A stretch of 64,000 nucleotides of DNA, from assembly GCA_009760855.2 (NCBI GenBank), contig WPIO01000054.1, positions 2,302,001 to 2,366,000 of the forward strand, given 5' to 3'. Each line of letters begins with the position of its first letter. Position 1 is the first letter of the stretch. Source of the DNA: Cristatella mucedo. Lineage: Eukaryota; Bryozoa; Phylactolaemata; Cristatellidae. The notes beneath the pieces were generated by a model. The model ran no database searches, was not told where the DNA came from, and saw only the letters and a list, made by a program, of their open reading frames with translations. This document shows positions 1 to 10,025 of the stretch, piece by piece. The position numbers and the translations under genes are program-made.

Positions 1-81
1 GCCACGGGGCTCGAGCTCACGACCTCCGCACGGACCTTGGTCGGGGCGACCACCTGAGCCTGTGGGTGAAACCGGCCCGGA
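1..81 (-). mobile_element. SINE-A copy, truncated by window edge
   Basis: Read on the minus strand this gives a tRNA-like head: a box-A-like stretch around GGTGGTCGCC, then the B-box-like GGGCTCGAGCC type sequence (here gtgagctcgagcccc). It matches the head of the full SINE-A at 60822-60951. The shared 3' tail would lie to the left of base 1 and is not visible. Confidence 0.7.
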
Positions 82-584
82 GGCACCGCTCGCTCGACGG
101 AGGGACTCAGCTGAAGCCGCGTGAAATAGAGGCCTCTGGTAAAGGGATTGTATTGTATATTTCCATTTATTTATTGTACTCATATTGCGCATTGTATTGT
201 ATGTATTTATTTTATTAGCGATGTTGCGCTCGTAAAGCATTGCGATGTTGCGCTTGAGGTCGCGGCGGATAAACGACTGCCGCCGTCACCGCCGCCACCG
301 CTGCCGCTGCCGCCGCCGCCGCATCTAGATTTTAGTTCACTCAGCCATCGGAAAATGCTTAGAAGATGACCCGGGGATGACCTTTTTTGGGGGCGGGGGC
401 ACGCTTGAGTCGCTCTAGCGACTAGCGACTGCTCAAGCAACGCAGGGGAGGGGGGAAATTTAGAAAACTGATGATGGCCGTGTCCGCCGTTATGCTTGGA
501 TTTATCCCCTCGGGGAAATCATTCTTCTAGCGAGGGAAACCTGTGGAGCGGTCGTCACGGCGCCACTTTCGGAAGCAAGGGTGG
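82..584. other. Spacer with a CCG-rich tract
   Basis: No gene is recognised. Bases 280-325 are an imperfect CCG/GCC trinucleotide tract. It opens frames on both strands, giving proline-rich and glycine-rich low-complexity peptides, but nothing supports their translation. Confidence 0.5.
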
Positions 585-815
585 CACCGTCGAGTGTCTC
601 TCTCCGCGTAGCGGCGTTTTCACGCTTGGCATCTGAAGTCAGATGCGGTCAAGGTCACTGTATCTAAGATCCGGATGTAAAGCGAGGGAAACTTGATGTG
701 TGCAAAATAGAGGATAACTTTGCAACACATTGTGCGCTATCTTTCCATGGTAAAACTATGCAGACTACTAATCAAGAAAACCATAAAAATAAATGTTTGC
801 TTAAGCAAGTATGAT
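585..815 (+). repeat. Dispersed repeat R1, copy 1
   Basis: The sequence aligns over roughly 220 bases to 13795-14045. Shared blocks include 'ttggcat.tga', 'ggtc.ctgt', 'atccggat', 'gggaaacttgat', 'tttgcaac', 'atctttc' and 'aatcaa.aaaa.c'. The second copy carries an extra block of about 35 bases. No coding capacity or LINE/SINE tail is seen, so the class is unknown. Confidence 0.65.
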
Positions 816-1075
816 TTATCAAGGTCAGATTAGCAAGTTTGACCTTTGCGGGCCCATGAGCTAGAGCTATACTTACTGAATGTGTACCGTCAATTTTTGG
901 CTCTTTTCTGAAAACCAAATCGTCAGTCAGTTGAAATAGAATTTAAAGTAGATTTTGGGTACAGACAACCTAGATGCGAAACATTGAAGGTAAGACGTAA
1001 GACCGCCACATAGAAATCTGCGCCGTAAGTCGTGCTTATTACAGCATTTATTGGGCCCTTGTGGTAGTTCGTCCT

Positions 1076-1288
1076 TTGCGTGTTTCTGGGTGCTGATGCT
1101 GTGCATGCTTCCACTAACGTCACCTCTAACACTTTATGATTTTGACATTGTGCATGCTGCCACTAACCATGTGATAATGCTTCCTTAACAACATATGTAA
1201 AGTGCCTAGAGCGAGAATTGAGTACTCTGAAGGCGCAATGCAAATGCGTTACTATTGTTCTTATTATCATTGTTATTATTAAGGTGCA
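1076..1288 (+). mobile_element. LINE-A 3'UTR fragment with tail
   Basis: It contains the LINE-A 3'UTR signature (GTGCATGCTGCCACTAACCA) and a decayed version of the tail hairpin (gtgcctagagcgag... followed by actctgaaggcgc), ending in an ATT-rich tract. Severely 5' truncated; non-coding. Confidence 0.75.
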
Positions 1289-2135
1289 AGACTGTTAAAG
1301 AAACGTGCACTGCGAGTCGTCCGGCGATTATTGTAGAGCAAGTAACTCGATGGTTCCGGGAATGCTAGTGAATCGTTTCGCAAGAGAATGTTCCTACCAA
1401 TGAGACTGCGTGTTCATTGTCAACACGGCAAAGTCCGTTAAGCACTGGAGGTGTATGGGATGCTTTACAGTGCTACAACGATGGAAATGCGTTTGCAGTG
1501 GAAACGAAATTACCTTGCAAAAACGAAACTGTCTGGTCGAAAGTTTTACGTCCAACAAGTCGCCTCTAGCAAAGAGCGATGCTGAAACTGAATCGCGCAA
1601 AAAGTTAGCGGCCCTTAGAGAAAACGCTCGGACAGCTGAAGCGACGACTTCGCAATGATCGCAAAATTAGACCTCGATGCTGGCTTACCTTGTCGTCCGC
1701 GAGGCAATTGCAGACGCCATTTTCTGTCACCAAATCGTGGCTCGGCAAGTGGAACCGAAAGGGAGTGCGGCAGCAGTTGCAAACAAAAACAAAGCCAACA
1801 GAGCAAACAGAGGCGCCTGCTCTACCGACAGAGATAGCTCCCTCGCGGCCGCAAGCTACCACCGCCGCTGGCTCGAGGGTTTTACAAGCATGCACAAGTT
1901 TCAATGAACGGTTTTGATATGCTGTTTAATTGAGGTAATTGAATTGCCTTCAATTCTTGTGCTGAAAGTAAAGCCTGCGCCCACGAATAATGCCCATAGT
2001 TAGCTAGCTAGCAAGTTGGTCCACGCATTTGAGAGATTTCTTCTCGATGTCTGCAAGTCAATACTTGGAGGTCTTCTGGCCTGAGCAATAAGGCACTTAA
2101 AGTTAGTGCAAAAGGCTATAGCTACTCTTGCTGTT
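1289..2135. other. Spacer, no recognised gene
   Basis: Several short frames overlap on both strands at 1400-1910, but none has a recognisable domain, splice context or repeat match. Nothing is supported here. Confidence 0.4.
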
Positions 2136-2265
2136 ATGACCAAGTGGCTAATACGCTCGCTCCGATCAAGGTCTGGCCGAGGTCGTGGGCTCAAACCCCG
2201 TGGCATATATGAAGCGCCTAAATACAGATTAAGTTATCTGAGGGGGCTATGCAAATAAATTATAG
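2136..2265 (+). mobile_element. SINE-A, near full length
   Basis: tRNA-like head (caagtggctaatacgctcgc), then the B-box-like gggctcaaacccc, then the LINE-A-like tail (gcgcctaaatacagatta ... ctgagggggct) ending at 'aaataaatta'. Same layout as the copy at 60822-60951. Confidence 0.85.
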
Positions 2266-2434
2266 TTTTTGTCTGGTGTCAACTTTGCAGTTGATTTACT
2301 GCACCACTTTTCACAAACCCGCACTTCATCCCCGTTAAGCGGCATATCAACTTCAAAGTTGTATCCCTCTCTCAAAGTTTTCTCACTCTCTATTAGAATT
2401 TCCTTCGTTCTTCTGCTCTTCTTTCTTGTCACGG

Positions 2435-2522
2435 CCTTCGCGTTGACGTCGCATGGTCTTCGCTTTGACGTCGCATGATCTTCGCGTTGACGTCGCATGG
2501 TCTTCGCGTTGACGTCGCATGG
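2435..2522 (+). repeat. 22-bp tandem repeat with CRE-like cores
   Basis: Four units of 22 bp (TTCGCGTTGACGTCGCATGG plus two bases). Each carries TGACGTCG, one base from the palindromic CRE TGACGTCA. The cores start at about 2444, 2466, 2488 and 2510. The exact 22-bp spacing, about two helical turns, places every core on the same DNA face. No adjacent gene was recognised, so a regulatory role is only an inference. Confidence 0.85.
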
Positions 2523-2629
2523 CCAACAAGATTCGTCTTTATGGCCTGTCAGCATGCTGTGAATGATGTAAGCCGATTCTATAATTTCGAGTGGTGATTT
2601 GGTTTGGTGTGCATTTAGCTCCTCATTTT

Positions 2630-2850
2630 TTCACCATTATCATTTAATAAATCTATTAAATAATAATAAATACAATATCTTAATAATCTAAGCAATAAAT
2701 TTAATTAAATAGTATTATCTTTATTATGAGTCTCGATGTTATGGTAATGTCACATGTTATATCATAGAGAAATACATATATATATATTATAATATATTAT
2801 TTAATTAATTATTAATTATTATTTAATATATATTAAAATATAATATGTTA
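2630..2850. repeat. AT-rich low-complexity tract
   Basis: Long runs of TTAATTAAT and TATATATAT type sequence with short inverted repeats. No gene. Confidence 0.7.
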
Positions 2851-3033
2851 ATATCATGCGTTTGTTGGGATCGTAATAGAGAATGCATAACCCAGCCTAG
2901 TACTGGCAGACAACAACATCTAGGTGCGGCACTGTCGTAGTGGCTGGCTAGCATGTTCATCGACACTACATGAGACACTGCTACATGGTCCAAACCTACG
3001 CTGAAATTCATTCTATGCTTTCACCGCGCTGAA

Positions 3034-3258
3034 CTAAGCGAATCGCTTTTCTAACTGGCGATGCTGTTGTGCGAGCGTAATCGTGTGCTCGGATTTTTGC
3101 ATGACCTCTTCGATATCCTTGTTAAAATATTTTAAGCGTTTCTTTGCGAAGACTGCCTCTGCAGCAAGACATCGCGTCCGATCCTTATAGAAGTTTACGG
3201 GCTGCCTGTCATAGTGGCTGGCTACAACTTGATTGGCTCCTTGCTTGATTACAAAGAT
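3034..3258 (-). other. Unidentified coding-like segment
   Basis: The minus strand is open from about 3258 to a TAG at 3034. It encodes a charged, helix-like peptide that includes VNFYKDRTRC, AAEAVFAKKRLKYFNKDIEE and LAQQHRQLEKRFA. The amino-acid mix looks protein-like rather than low complexity. I do not recognise the family. A related 'ASHYD' stretch recurs nearby on the same strand at about 2940, with the same underlying bases (agtggctggct), which hints at an internal duplication. It could be an exon or a transposon relic; no ATG or clear splice sites are assigned. Confidence 0.3.
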
Positions 3259-3569
3259 TCAAAACTGTCTACGCAACCAAAAAAAAAGCGACTAGGCCAC
3301 TGCAGCAGCAGATGATGAACACGGCTGGATGACTAGTCAAAGAATCCCAGAGGCGTAGTCATAGGTTCATAGGTCATAGTTAATAGCTTCAGTCACCTTC
3401 GCTGGATGACCTGGCATTGGTACCAGTCGATCAACGAATATAGCGCAAAAACAGCACCTCCCTCTGCCCCGCGATAATAAAAGTATAAAGTTCTTAGGGC
3501 AATCCGCACAAGGTCCTTCATAACTATCTGGGCTGCTGCACTAGTTTAAGTCTCCTTGTATCCTTAGTT

Positions 3570-3822
3570 CCGCAATAGACAATACATTAGCTGTTCCATA
3601 CTACTGTTAAAAGAATGTTCGGGCAGAAGCTGTTGCTTTGCTCGTCTTAGAAACGAAACTCACTTGCGCACTTCGTACATAACGACGTATGCTGGCTGCG
3701 TAATGCACACCGAAAGCCGCTTAGGCTGTGGGTGCGCTATGCAAAACTCTCCTACGTAACACCCGCATAGTCTTTGTGGCTTTGTGGAGTTACAGACGGA
3801 GATACTTGACATAACATACATC
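3570..3822 (+). mobile_element. LINE-B 3' fragment (first of two in tandem)
   Basis: A degenerate copy of the LINE-B 3' end, with matches to the C-terminal coding region (caatacattagctgttcca) and to the terminal block (ccgaaagccgcttaggctgt ... acacccgcatagtctttgtg ... acggagatac). Broken by frameshifts and not functional. Confidence 0.75.
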
Positions 3823-4085
3823 GATTCTCCTGCTGCTGACTGTGGCACATCTATTCCAGCCGTCTTGAGCTGCTACTTCCATGCTTCTAACTTCCTCGAC
3901 TGCCATTGTGACTCAGCTATAATTCTCACTGTCTCTTTGTTGCGTGAGATAAAGTCTGCAGTCTACCGTGGGCTCACCGAAAGCTGTGTAGGTTTAGTGG
4001 ATCATGGGGGAAAACTCTACACTGTAACACCCACATAGTCTTTGTGGCTTCGTAGAGTTACAGACGGAAATGACGTTAGACATTA
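3823..4085 (+). mobile_element. LINE-B 3' fragment (second of two in tandem)
   Basis: It restarts in the LINE-B C-terminal region (gattctcctgctgctgact; compare ctactctccaagtgccgact in the better copy). It runs through 'tctttgttgcgtgagat' to a second terminal block (acacccacatagtctttgtg ... acagacgga). The two fragments lie head to tail, so they represent separate insertions or a local duplication. Confidence 0.75.
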
Positions 4086-5224
4086 GACGAATGGCTACTC
4101 CCCTGTCCAGTTAGAGAAAACAAATCACACACATCCAACCTTGACATTGCATCAATAATGCGTTTAATTTTGAAATGCACTCAGCGCAGAAAAGAATCGC
4201 CTCGATTTTTCAAAGAGCCAACCATTGCGCTTCGCTGTTGTTTTGAATGGCAGCCACTCAACGATAAAAGCAACGGGGTTCAAGGACGGGCGGCGCTAAC
4301 CAGAAAACCGCCGGATGGCGGTACAGCAGCCCCACGTGCAGACCGCGCCCGCGTCGGTCGCAGGATACAGGCCGAAGCACTGTTTCAATTGTGTAACTTT
4401 CCCTTTCACTTTCTCAGCGTCGCTGACCGCAGCGATTGCCTCCGGAAACTACCTATCGGCGGCCGGCAGAGGCGCACTCGCAACGCGCCGTTCCGCTGGA
4501 CGTGACATGGCGGACATGGCTGGCCTGGCTCGCCGCTGTGGCCTGCAGCAGCAGCAGCCGAGCCGCTCCTACAAGCCGCTTGCGAGCAGCACTGCAATGC
4601 TCGCTGTACTTCTCGTTGTGCGTCTCGCTCAGCTTCCGGCACGGCTCGCTGTACGGCTCGCTCAGCTTCCGGCACGGCTCGCTGTGCTGCTGACGCGGCT
4701 CGCTAGCTCGCTCTTTGGCATCCGCACCTCCTGCCGAATGGCCGAGCAGCATTCCGGAGCGGCAGTCTTGTCGTCATTGCAGCCGCTCTCGGAAAGGACG
4801 ACGAGCCGTCTCGATGACGCAGGCGGTGAGCACCCTCTCACAGTCCAGCGAAGCTGCCTGCAGCAGGAGTATGGAGGCGACGACAGCGTCATTTCACGCC
4901 ATGGACAGCTTCCGCTTGGCCACCGGAAGCCCCGGCTCCGAGCTCCAATCTCGGCGGCTGCTGCCAGCAGCAAAACGTCCGCCACCGGTGGGTTCTCTTT
5001 AAATGTCGTGCGACCGTGTCATCTGTCTCCAAGCCGGCGGCGCCGAAGCGCTCCTCGTCATCTAGAAATCGCGTCCATCCAGCGGGCTTCGGCGGGGCAA
5101 AGCGAATGCAAAAAGTCAAGTCACCGGATAGCGCTCTCAGCTCGGGAACAGACCGGCTTCTTTAAGTCGTGGGCGGGGCTGAAGCGTGACCTTGTCTACC
5201 TTGTCTCAGCGCTGCATCTCTACT
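4086..5224. other. CpG-rich block, possible promoter or first-exon region
   Basis: GC and CpG content rise sharply. Open frames overlap in several phases on both strands, the longest about 300 codons on the plus strand (4315-5226). This is expected of GC-rich DNA, and no frame shows a recognisable domain. An unmethylated CpG island at a gene start is possible but unproven. Confidence 0.35.
4618..4702 (+). repeat. Short GC-rich minisatellite
   Basis: 'CTCGCTCAGCTTCCGGCACG' recurs about 36 bp apart, with 'gctcgctgt' between the copies: a roughly two-unit tandem repeat. It contributes leucine/alanine-rich low-complexity frames. Confidence 0.7.
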
Positions 5225-5545
5225 AATCAAAGCAAAACAGTCTGTCCTTCCATCCGCCGTGCGGCAAGGTGGCGCACACTTCCGTCCGTCACGCGGCGCT
5301 GCGACGTTGTCTGCCGTGACGGAACTACTATGACTGTCACATGACATGTGAAGCGGCGAGTCCTCCGCCGCAGGCAGCGAGCTGCTCGTTTGTAAAAATA
5401 TAAAGCGAGAAAGTCCGTCCTTCCGTCACGCGGCAAGATGGCGCATCGTTCCGCGGTCACTCGGCAAAGTCAGCGAAGCGAGCCAGCAGGCAGTGATCTG
5501 CTCGCGTCTATGTTAGTATGCGTTCGCTCACGCGTGAGCTCTCCC
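5225..5545 (+). repeat. Dispersed repeat R2, copy 1
   Basis: Bases 5390-5540 align with 33045-33215: agcgagaaagtccg, ttccgtcac, gcaagatggcg and ggc.aagtcag, ending near 'gaacgaacat/tatgcgttcg'. A partial internal duplicate lies at 5235-5300 (gtccttcc..., gcggcaaggtggcgc). A CAAGATGGCG core resembles a YY1/initiator-type site. At 5526-5539 there is a perfect palindrome, GCTCACGCGTGAGC. Confidence 0.6.
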
Positions 5546-6948
5546 ATGTAAATAATGTCTATCGAAGTTGTGCTCTTGCCCTTGAAACCTGGTCCTTCGA
5601 GAGCCGTCGAAGGCGGCTGCCCGGATATTCCATCGTCAGCAAGATATTTCAAAAATGTCGCAAACATCCAGTAGCTCCTGCGGTTTCCAATCCAGCTTCG
5701 CTGCCTCTTTAGGATCTAAAATGAGAGCAAAAAGTAGAAATTGTGGGGTCTGACGACCGAGACGCAGCAGCAAGTGCGGCATAAGCAAGCCTGCGACGGT
5801 TAGGTGGCCCGGCGGTGCTTTAAGCAGCCCGGCGATGCGGTGCGAGACGGCTTTTGGAATAGCGAGTGCTCGTTTCCTGCCATCGATTTAGGCAGCGGAA
5901 GCGCTCTGCAGAAGTGCCGCGCCGATGATACCGTATTTCCGAGCCGTAGCTACGGTAGGGGCGAGCGCGTGCCACGCTAGGTAGGCGGTAGTGCAGGAGG
6001 TCACTTCCGGCTTTCACCAGAAAGGAATGCATGCAGAAACAGCGGCTGATGTTTTTGCTAGATCACTGGTAAGTTTACTGCTTCGTTGAGCAATCTCTTC
6101 TACATATGTCAAGGTCTAAGATCAAGCAAAGGGAATGGCTCAAGCCCACGTGGGTAGATTCACGACAATGTGGCATACGAAAGCTTTTTCAGAAAATGGG
6201 AAAAGTGTGAGACTGCGTAGAGCCAAGGTGCAGGTGCATGCAGTGAGTTTCTCGAATAGATGGAATTGGCTTTGCGAACCCTTGTTCACGGAAGCGAACC
6301 GAAACGCCACGGAAGCTGAAACCTGAAAGACTCGCAGCAGCCTGTTTTCAATTTTTGTCTTCTAAAGACCTAAATAGTGCTCTCAAGCTTAAGGCTATAA
6401 TATATAATTGTAATTTTTCGTATAGCAATTCTCGCAAGCTAAGAAAGCGAGTACGATCAGCATCTTTCATAAATCAGAGTGTCTGAGGCCTACGGATTGT
6501 GTTAACGGACAGTCAGTTCACGCGTCCCTAATGGACAGCCGATTTGCCCATCCCTAATAGAGCAACCCTTACTTAAAGAAAATTAAATTCCCAAGTTTAG
6601 CTGTTAATACTCGAGGCGAATCGGCAGGTTTGCATACTTTGCATGCTTTGAAAACTCTGAAGCGGTTTAATAGTGTGGCCTTTTACTGTGACCACGTGAC
6701 CTTTCTAGCCTGCATTCGTACTCAGCACACTCGCTGAAAACATTGGCAAGAAATGTTGGGCAAATTGACGTCGCTAAGTATCTCTGCAATGTAAATGTTA
6801 ATTCGGTTATTGAGCAGCGCATTTATCTCGCGGGGCCAGAAAAACTTAAACGGCCGTTGAAGCTCGCTGAGAATTCTTTGGTGACAGCCACTAGTTACTA
6901 ATAATTAAGAATTAATAATTAATAATTAATTACTAATTACCGTCGGAT
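5546..6948. other. Spacer downstream of receptor 1
   Basis: No gene or named repeat is recognised. Bases 6898-6940 are AATTAATT-type AT-rich DNA immediately after the receptor stop codon on the minus strand. They probably form part of its 3'UTR, although no clear AATAAA is seen close by. Confidence 0.4.
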
Positions 6949-8133
6949 TCAAAGTTTTCTATTCTGGATTGCTGCGACGCGTCTGAGATCTGAGTCCTTG
7001 GCGAGATAATTGACAACCTCTAGACGTTCAAGATTTCCGTCTGAAGTCGCTATTGTGCTGATCTCGCACTGCAAAATTTGGAGACGATGCTGCTCCTGCC
7101 TGTCACTAGTGACTCCAGAGAATATCGAAGAAGCCCTGTGCATACCGGCTGCACCGGAATGTAGCAGATCTCCGAGTGCCTTCCTGAACTTGGCAGACAC
7201 TGCTAGATACACGCCAAAGGTTAGCGAGCTGCCCAGGTACATCAGTAGGCGACACAAGTCCCACGTGACCTTCAGAGCCTCGAATGACCTGCTGTCAAGG
7301 TTTTCCCAGTCGCCAGCCATTATGGGAATCGTTGTGACGACAAATATTCCGTTCAAGATGAGCATCATGACCGTTATGGGCTTGGCTCTCTTCACATTTG
7401 CACTGTCCTTGAGATGTGGATGGCATAGGATGTACAGCGTGAAGCCATTGCACGGAAGCATTATGGCCACTGGTAAGGCCACGTATATTATGCAGTGAGC
7501 GTACCGCCACTTCTGGAACAGGTTATCATCAACGACTCCGCAGACGCCATTCTCGTTCGAGAAGCCATGCGCCACATATGGAATGACGTTGAGGCCGATG
7601 AGGATTGCGACGATAGTAGCTGTCGCTATGACATTGTTAAGCCTGGTGAACCAAAATCTATACTTATGGGGCCTCGTAACGGCGAAAAATCGCTCAACGG
7701 ACACACAAGCTTCCATCCAGGAGTAGAGCTGAAGAGAAAAGTATACGGCTGCATAATACAACCGACATCCGGCATCCGTCGTCTGCTGTTGGAAAATCAG
7801 GTTGTGGCAGGATTGGTGTTTGACAATGGTCGAAAGTAGGCCAGAGTACAAAGCCATCAGCCCAGAGAGGGACATCGTCAGCAGAAATACCGATAACGGC
7901 GATGTGCGCATGGTCCGATTTATGAGGAGTACAAGAATGGAGAGCAAGTGTCCGACGGTGCCCAATAAAAGGATTGGATATCCTATGAAAGTCCACATTG
8001 ATTTACGTATTAAATCGTACTCGTCGTAGCCCTCGCAATAGTCCGGTAACCAAACTATTTGGCCAGAGTTATTCCACTGTGAATCATTCGATCGAACGAT
8101 GACTGTTCCGGTTTGATTCGCTGGGAAATGCAT
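6949..8133 (-). CDS. Class A GPCR, lineage-specific paralog 1
   Basis: A 394-residue seven-transmembrane receptor, expected in the plasma membrane and to signal through heterotrimeric G proteins. The N-terminus has three N-glycosylation sequons (NQT, NDS, NNS, residues 6-23). TM1 is about 46-71, TM2 79-101, TM3 123-146, TM4 166-187, TM5 212-236, TM6 252-273 and TM7 289-312. TM3 Cys123 and ECL2 Cys198 can form the usual disulfide; Cys33 and Cys109, kept in all three paralogs, may form a second. The DRY motif is ERF (147-149). Unusual features: His62 at 1.50, Gly91 at 2.50, Thr268 instead of Trp6.48, and TFGVY (305-309) instead of NPxxY; Pro221 and Pro270 are kept. The start is the first ATG after an acceptor-like site; an upstream in-frame GTG at 8142 is not a likely start. 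It is close to receptor 2 throughout. The ligand is unknown; a peptide or chemosensory ligand is an inference. Confidence 0.93.
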   Translation of the reverse strand: MHFPANQTGTVIVRSNDSQWNNSGQIVWLPDYCEGYDEYDLIRKSMWTFIGYPILLLGTVGHLLSILVLLINRTMRTSPLSVFLLTMSLSGLMALYSGLLSTIVKHQSCHNLIFQQQTTDAGCRLYYAAVYFSLQLYSWMEACVSVERFFAVTRPHKYRFWFTRLNNVIATATIVAILIGLNVIPYVAHGFSNENGVCGVVDDNLFQKWRYAHCIIYVALPVAIMLPCNGFTLYILCHPHLKDSANVKRAKPITVMMLILNGIFVVTTIPIMAGDWENLDSRSFEALKVTWDLCRLLMYLGSSLTFGVYLAVSAKFRKALGDLLHSGAAGMHRASSIFSGVTSDRQEQHRLQILQCEISTIATSDGNLERLEVVNYLAKDSDLRRVAAIQNRKL

Positions 8134-8150
8134 ATTCTTCACGTAGGTAC

Positions 8151-8165
8151 CTGGAAGAAAATCAG
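8151..8165 (-). promoter_or_regulatory. Putative 3' splice acceptor before receptor 1 ATG
   Basis: Minus-strand sequence GATTTTCTTCCAG is followed 17 bases later by the ATG. The pyrimidine tract and terminal CAG fit a U2-type acceptor, so a 5'UTR intron probably ends here. Receptors 2 and 3 have similar sites in the same place. The donor and upstream exon were not located. Confidence 0.55.
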
Positions 8166-8754
8166 AGAGAGATTTATAAAGCCGCAGCTATGGCAACTAC
8201 TACGTAGGGCCATGAGTAGAGCCGAACACGTGTCTTATAAATAAAATAATATAAATAATACCGCAATAAAATAAATAGATATAAAAAATAAAATGAAATA
8301 AAAAATAATAGCGTCGTGCCCAATGAGAATTCGAGCGTGCGAAAGAGATCAACATTTTGCAGCATTTTCGCATCTGGTACAAATTGAGCCATCTTCACGA
8401 GGCCTTCAAGCTGACAGCAAGACCGAAGTGGCTAAATTAACGACATTATGCAAAAAAGCTGCAGAAATATAGAAAATGGTGGCCCCAACTTACTAAAAAC
8501 GTTGCCTTTGTGGCAATGGCAGTGAGTAGCTTCAAATTATCGAATTTCATATGAAAAAACTTACAAATCAATTTAAAGCTTTTGGTTCACAATTAGCCAT
8601 GATAATAACAAAGAATCGATAGCATATATTCATTTTGAAGTCGGTAAAGAATAGGATCGCTGTAAAAATTATCCCTTGCTGGATTTTTAATTCATAAGAG
8701 TACATGTTCCAGAATTGCAGCTATACAGCATATCGAAATCGAAGACGCTGCTAA
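8166..8754. other. Upstream region or intron of receptor 1
   Basis: No gene. Bases 8236-8310 are an AAATAAAAT-rich low-complexity tract. A TTTATAAA sequence lies at about 8173-8180 (minus strand); it could be a TATA-like element if the acceptor is not used. Confidence 0.4.
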
Positions 8755-9290
8755 TAATTGAAATTATTTATTTATTTATTCCCATTATTATTTAATTGTA
8801 ATTATTATTATTGCATTATTCCCATCGTGCTTTTCCATTACACTGTCTTTGGTAATGGCGTTTCAAATCCGGTCTGCGCTTGTGACAGCCCTCCGGACAA
8901 CCTGCCGTCGGGATGGGTAATGAGCCCTAGCAACAAGTCTCCTGGCTCCAACGCCGCAGCCACTGTCTAGACGGCTGCCGCCGAAACGTACAGGGGATCG
9001 AGCTCTTTCATCCCCTCTTTTTCTCTTTCTCCCTCTCCTCCAGCCACTCCTCCGGCAGCTCTGGTATTCCGCGAATGCATTTATTTTTGCACTGTTAGAG
9101 CCATTGTTCGTTTCAAACGGCCGTCCGACAGCTGGGCGGCAGTTTGTGCTAAATGGGTGTCCCGGCAGATGCCGCCAATGCATGAGCTTGTACCGGACTA
9201 CCGCATTGTCCGCCATCGAGGGCCACTGCCCACTCCATCAACCGCTTGCTAGGCTGCGATTGCTCAGGCAGTCTGAGTTCTCGCAGGTGC
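8755..9290 (+). repeat. Dispersed repeat R3, copy 1
   Basis: The right half (9095-9290) aligns with 38235-38440. Shared blocks include ttcgtt.caaac, 'gacagctggcggca.ttg', gtcccagcag, gccgccaatgc and aggcagtctgagt. In both copies the block is preceded by an A/T-only low-complexity stretch (here 8758-8825). The class is unknown, and no coding domain is recognised. Confidence 0.6.
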
Positions 9291-9805
9291 TTATCGCGGG
9301 TCTGACAAAGAGACCCGCTTTGTTCTTTGCCCCTCCCCACATCCCCTTCGCCCCCACACCCCCCTCGACCCCATCTCCAAACCCCCTGGTGGTCCCTGGA
9401 AGCTGCTGACTCTTCATACGGTTTCCCTAGATAGAAACTAAGTCCTCCGAGGGCACTCTGCAAATGTATTAATATGTCAAGTGCGGTGAAAAATTGGTCA
9501 TAGAGGCCTAAGTTGATGTGCCGTGATTGCCTCGGCCTTCTTCTGATAGTTTCAAGCAGCAGCCGCTCCCACTTAATGCCGTTCGTCCCCTGACGAGCAG
9601 CATTGAGCCTCGTTGTGAGCCCCGAGGCAATTGCCGTCGGATTTGTACGACGGCATGCCTTAGTGTCTCAGCTGCCTCACAGGAAAACAAAACAAAACGA
9701 GGAAATTTTGTGAAACAATCATCGGGCGACCGTCAAGATTGGCTCAAACTAAAGACTCCGATGCCCTGAAAGCCGTGGCTGCTAAGCGGTCAGCAACATT
9801 TAGAC
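9291..9805. other. Spacer, no recognised gene
   Basis: Contains C-rich runs at 9340-9395 and short overlapping frames without recognisable domains. Confidence 0.4.
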
Positions 9806-10025
9806 TATCGCTCGTTGTATCTAGGTGTACCGCTCGTCGTTGTACCTAGATGTATCACTCGTTGTAGCTAAGCTCATCACTCGTTGTACCTAGGTGTACC
9901 ACTCCTTGTACCTAGGCGCCTCACTCGTTGCATCACTCGCTGTATCACTCGCTGTACCCAGGCGCCTCACTCATTGCATCACTCGCTGTACCTAGGCGCC
10001 TCACTCGTTGCACCACTCGCTGCGA
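9806..10025 (+). repeat. CTAGG minisatellite
   Basis: A tandem array of 12-bp modules in two main types, TCACTCGTTGTA/TCACTCGCTGTA and CCTAGGTGTAC/CCTAGGCGCC, arranged as 24-36 bp higher-order units. The CCTAGG cores are palindromic. Unit boundaries drift, consistent with replication slippage or unequal exchange. Confidence 0.85.

Noticed and set aside
4315-5226. A 300-codon plus-strand open frame
   Set aside because: It lies in CpG-rich DNA where several other phases and the other strand are also open. It includes a minisatellite-derived Leu/Ala stretch and shows no domain.
8134-8142. Receptor 1 start at the upstream GTG
   Set aside because: GTG starts are not expected in an animal nuclear gene; the ATG nine bases downstream follows an acceptor-like site.
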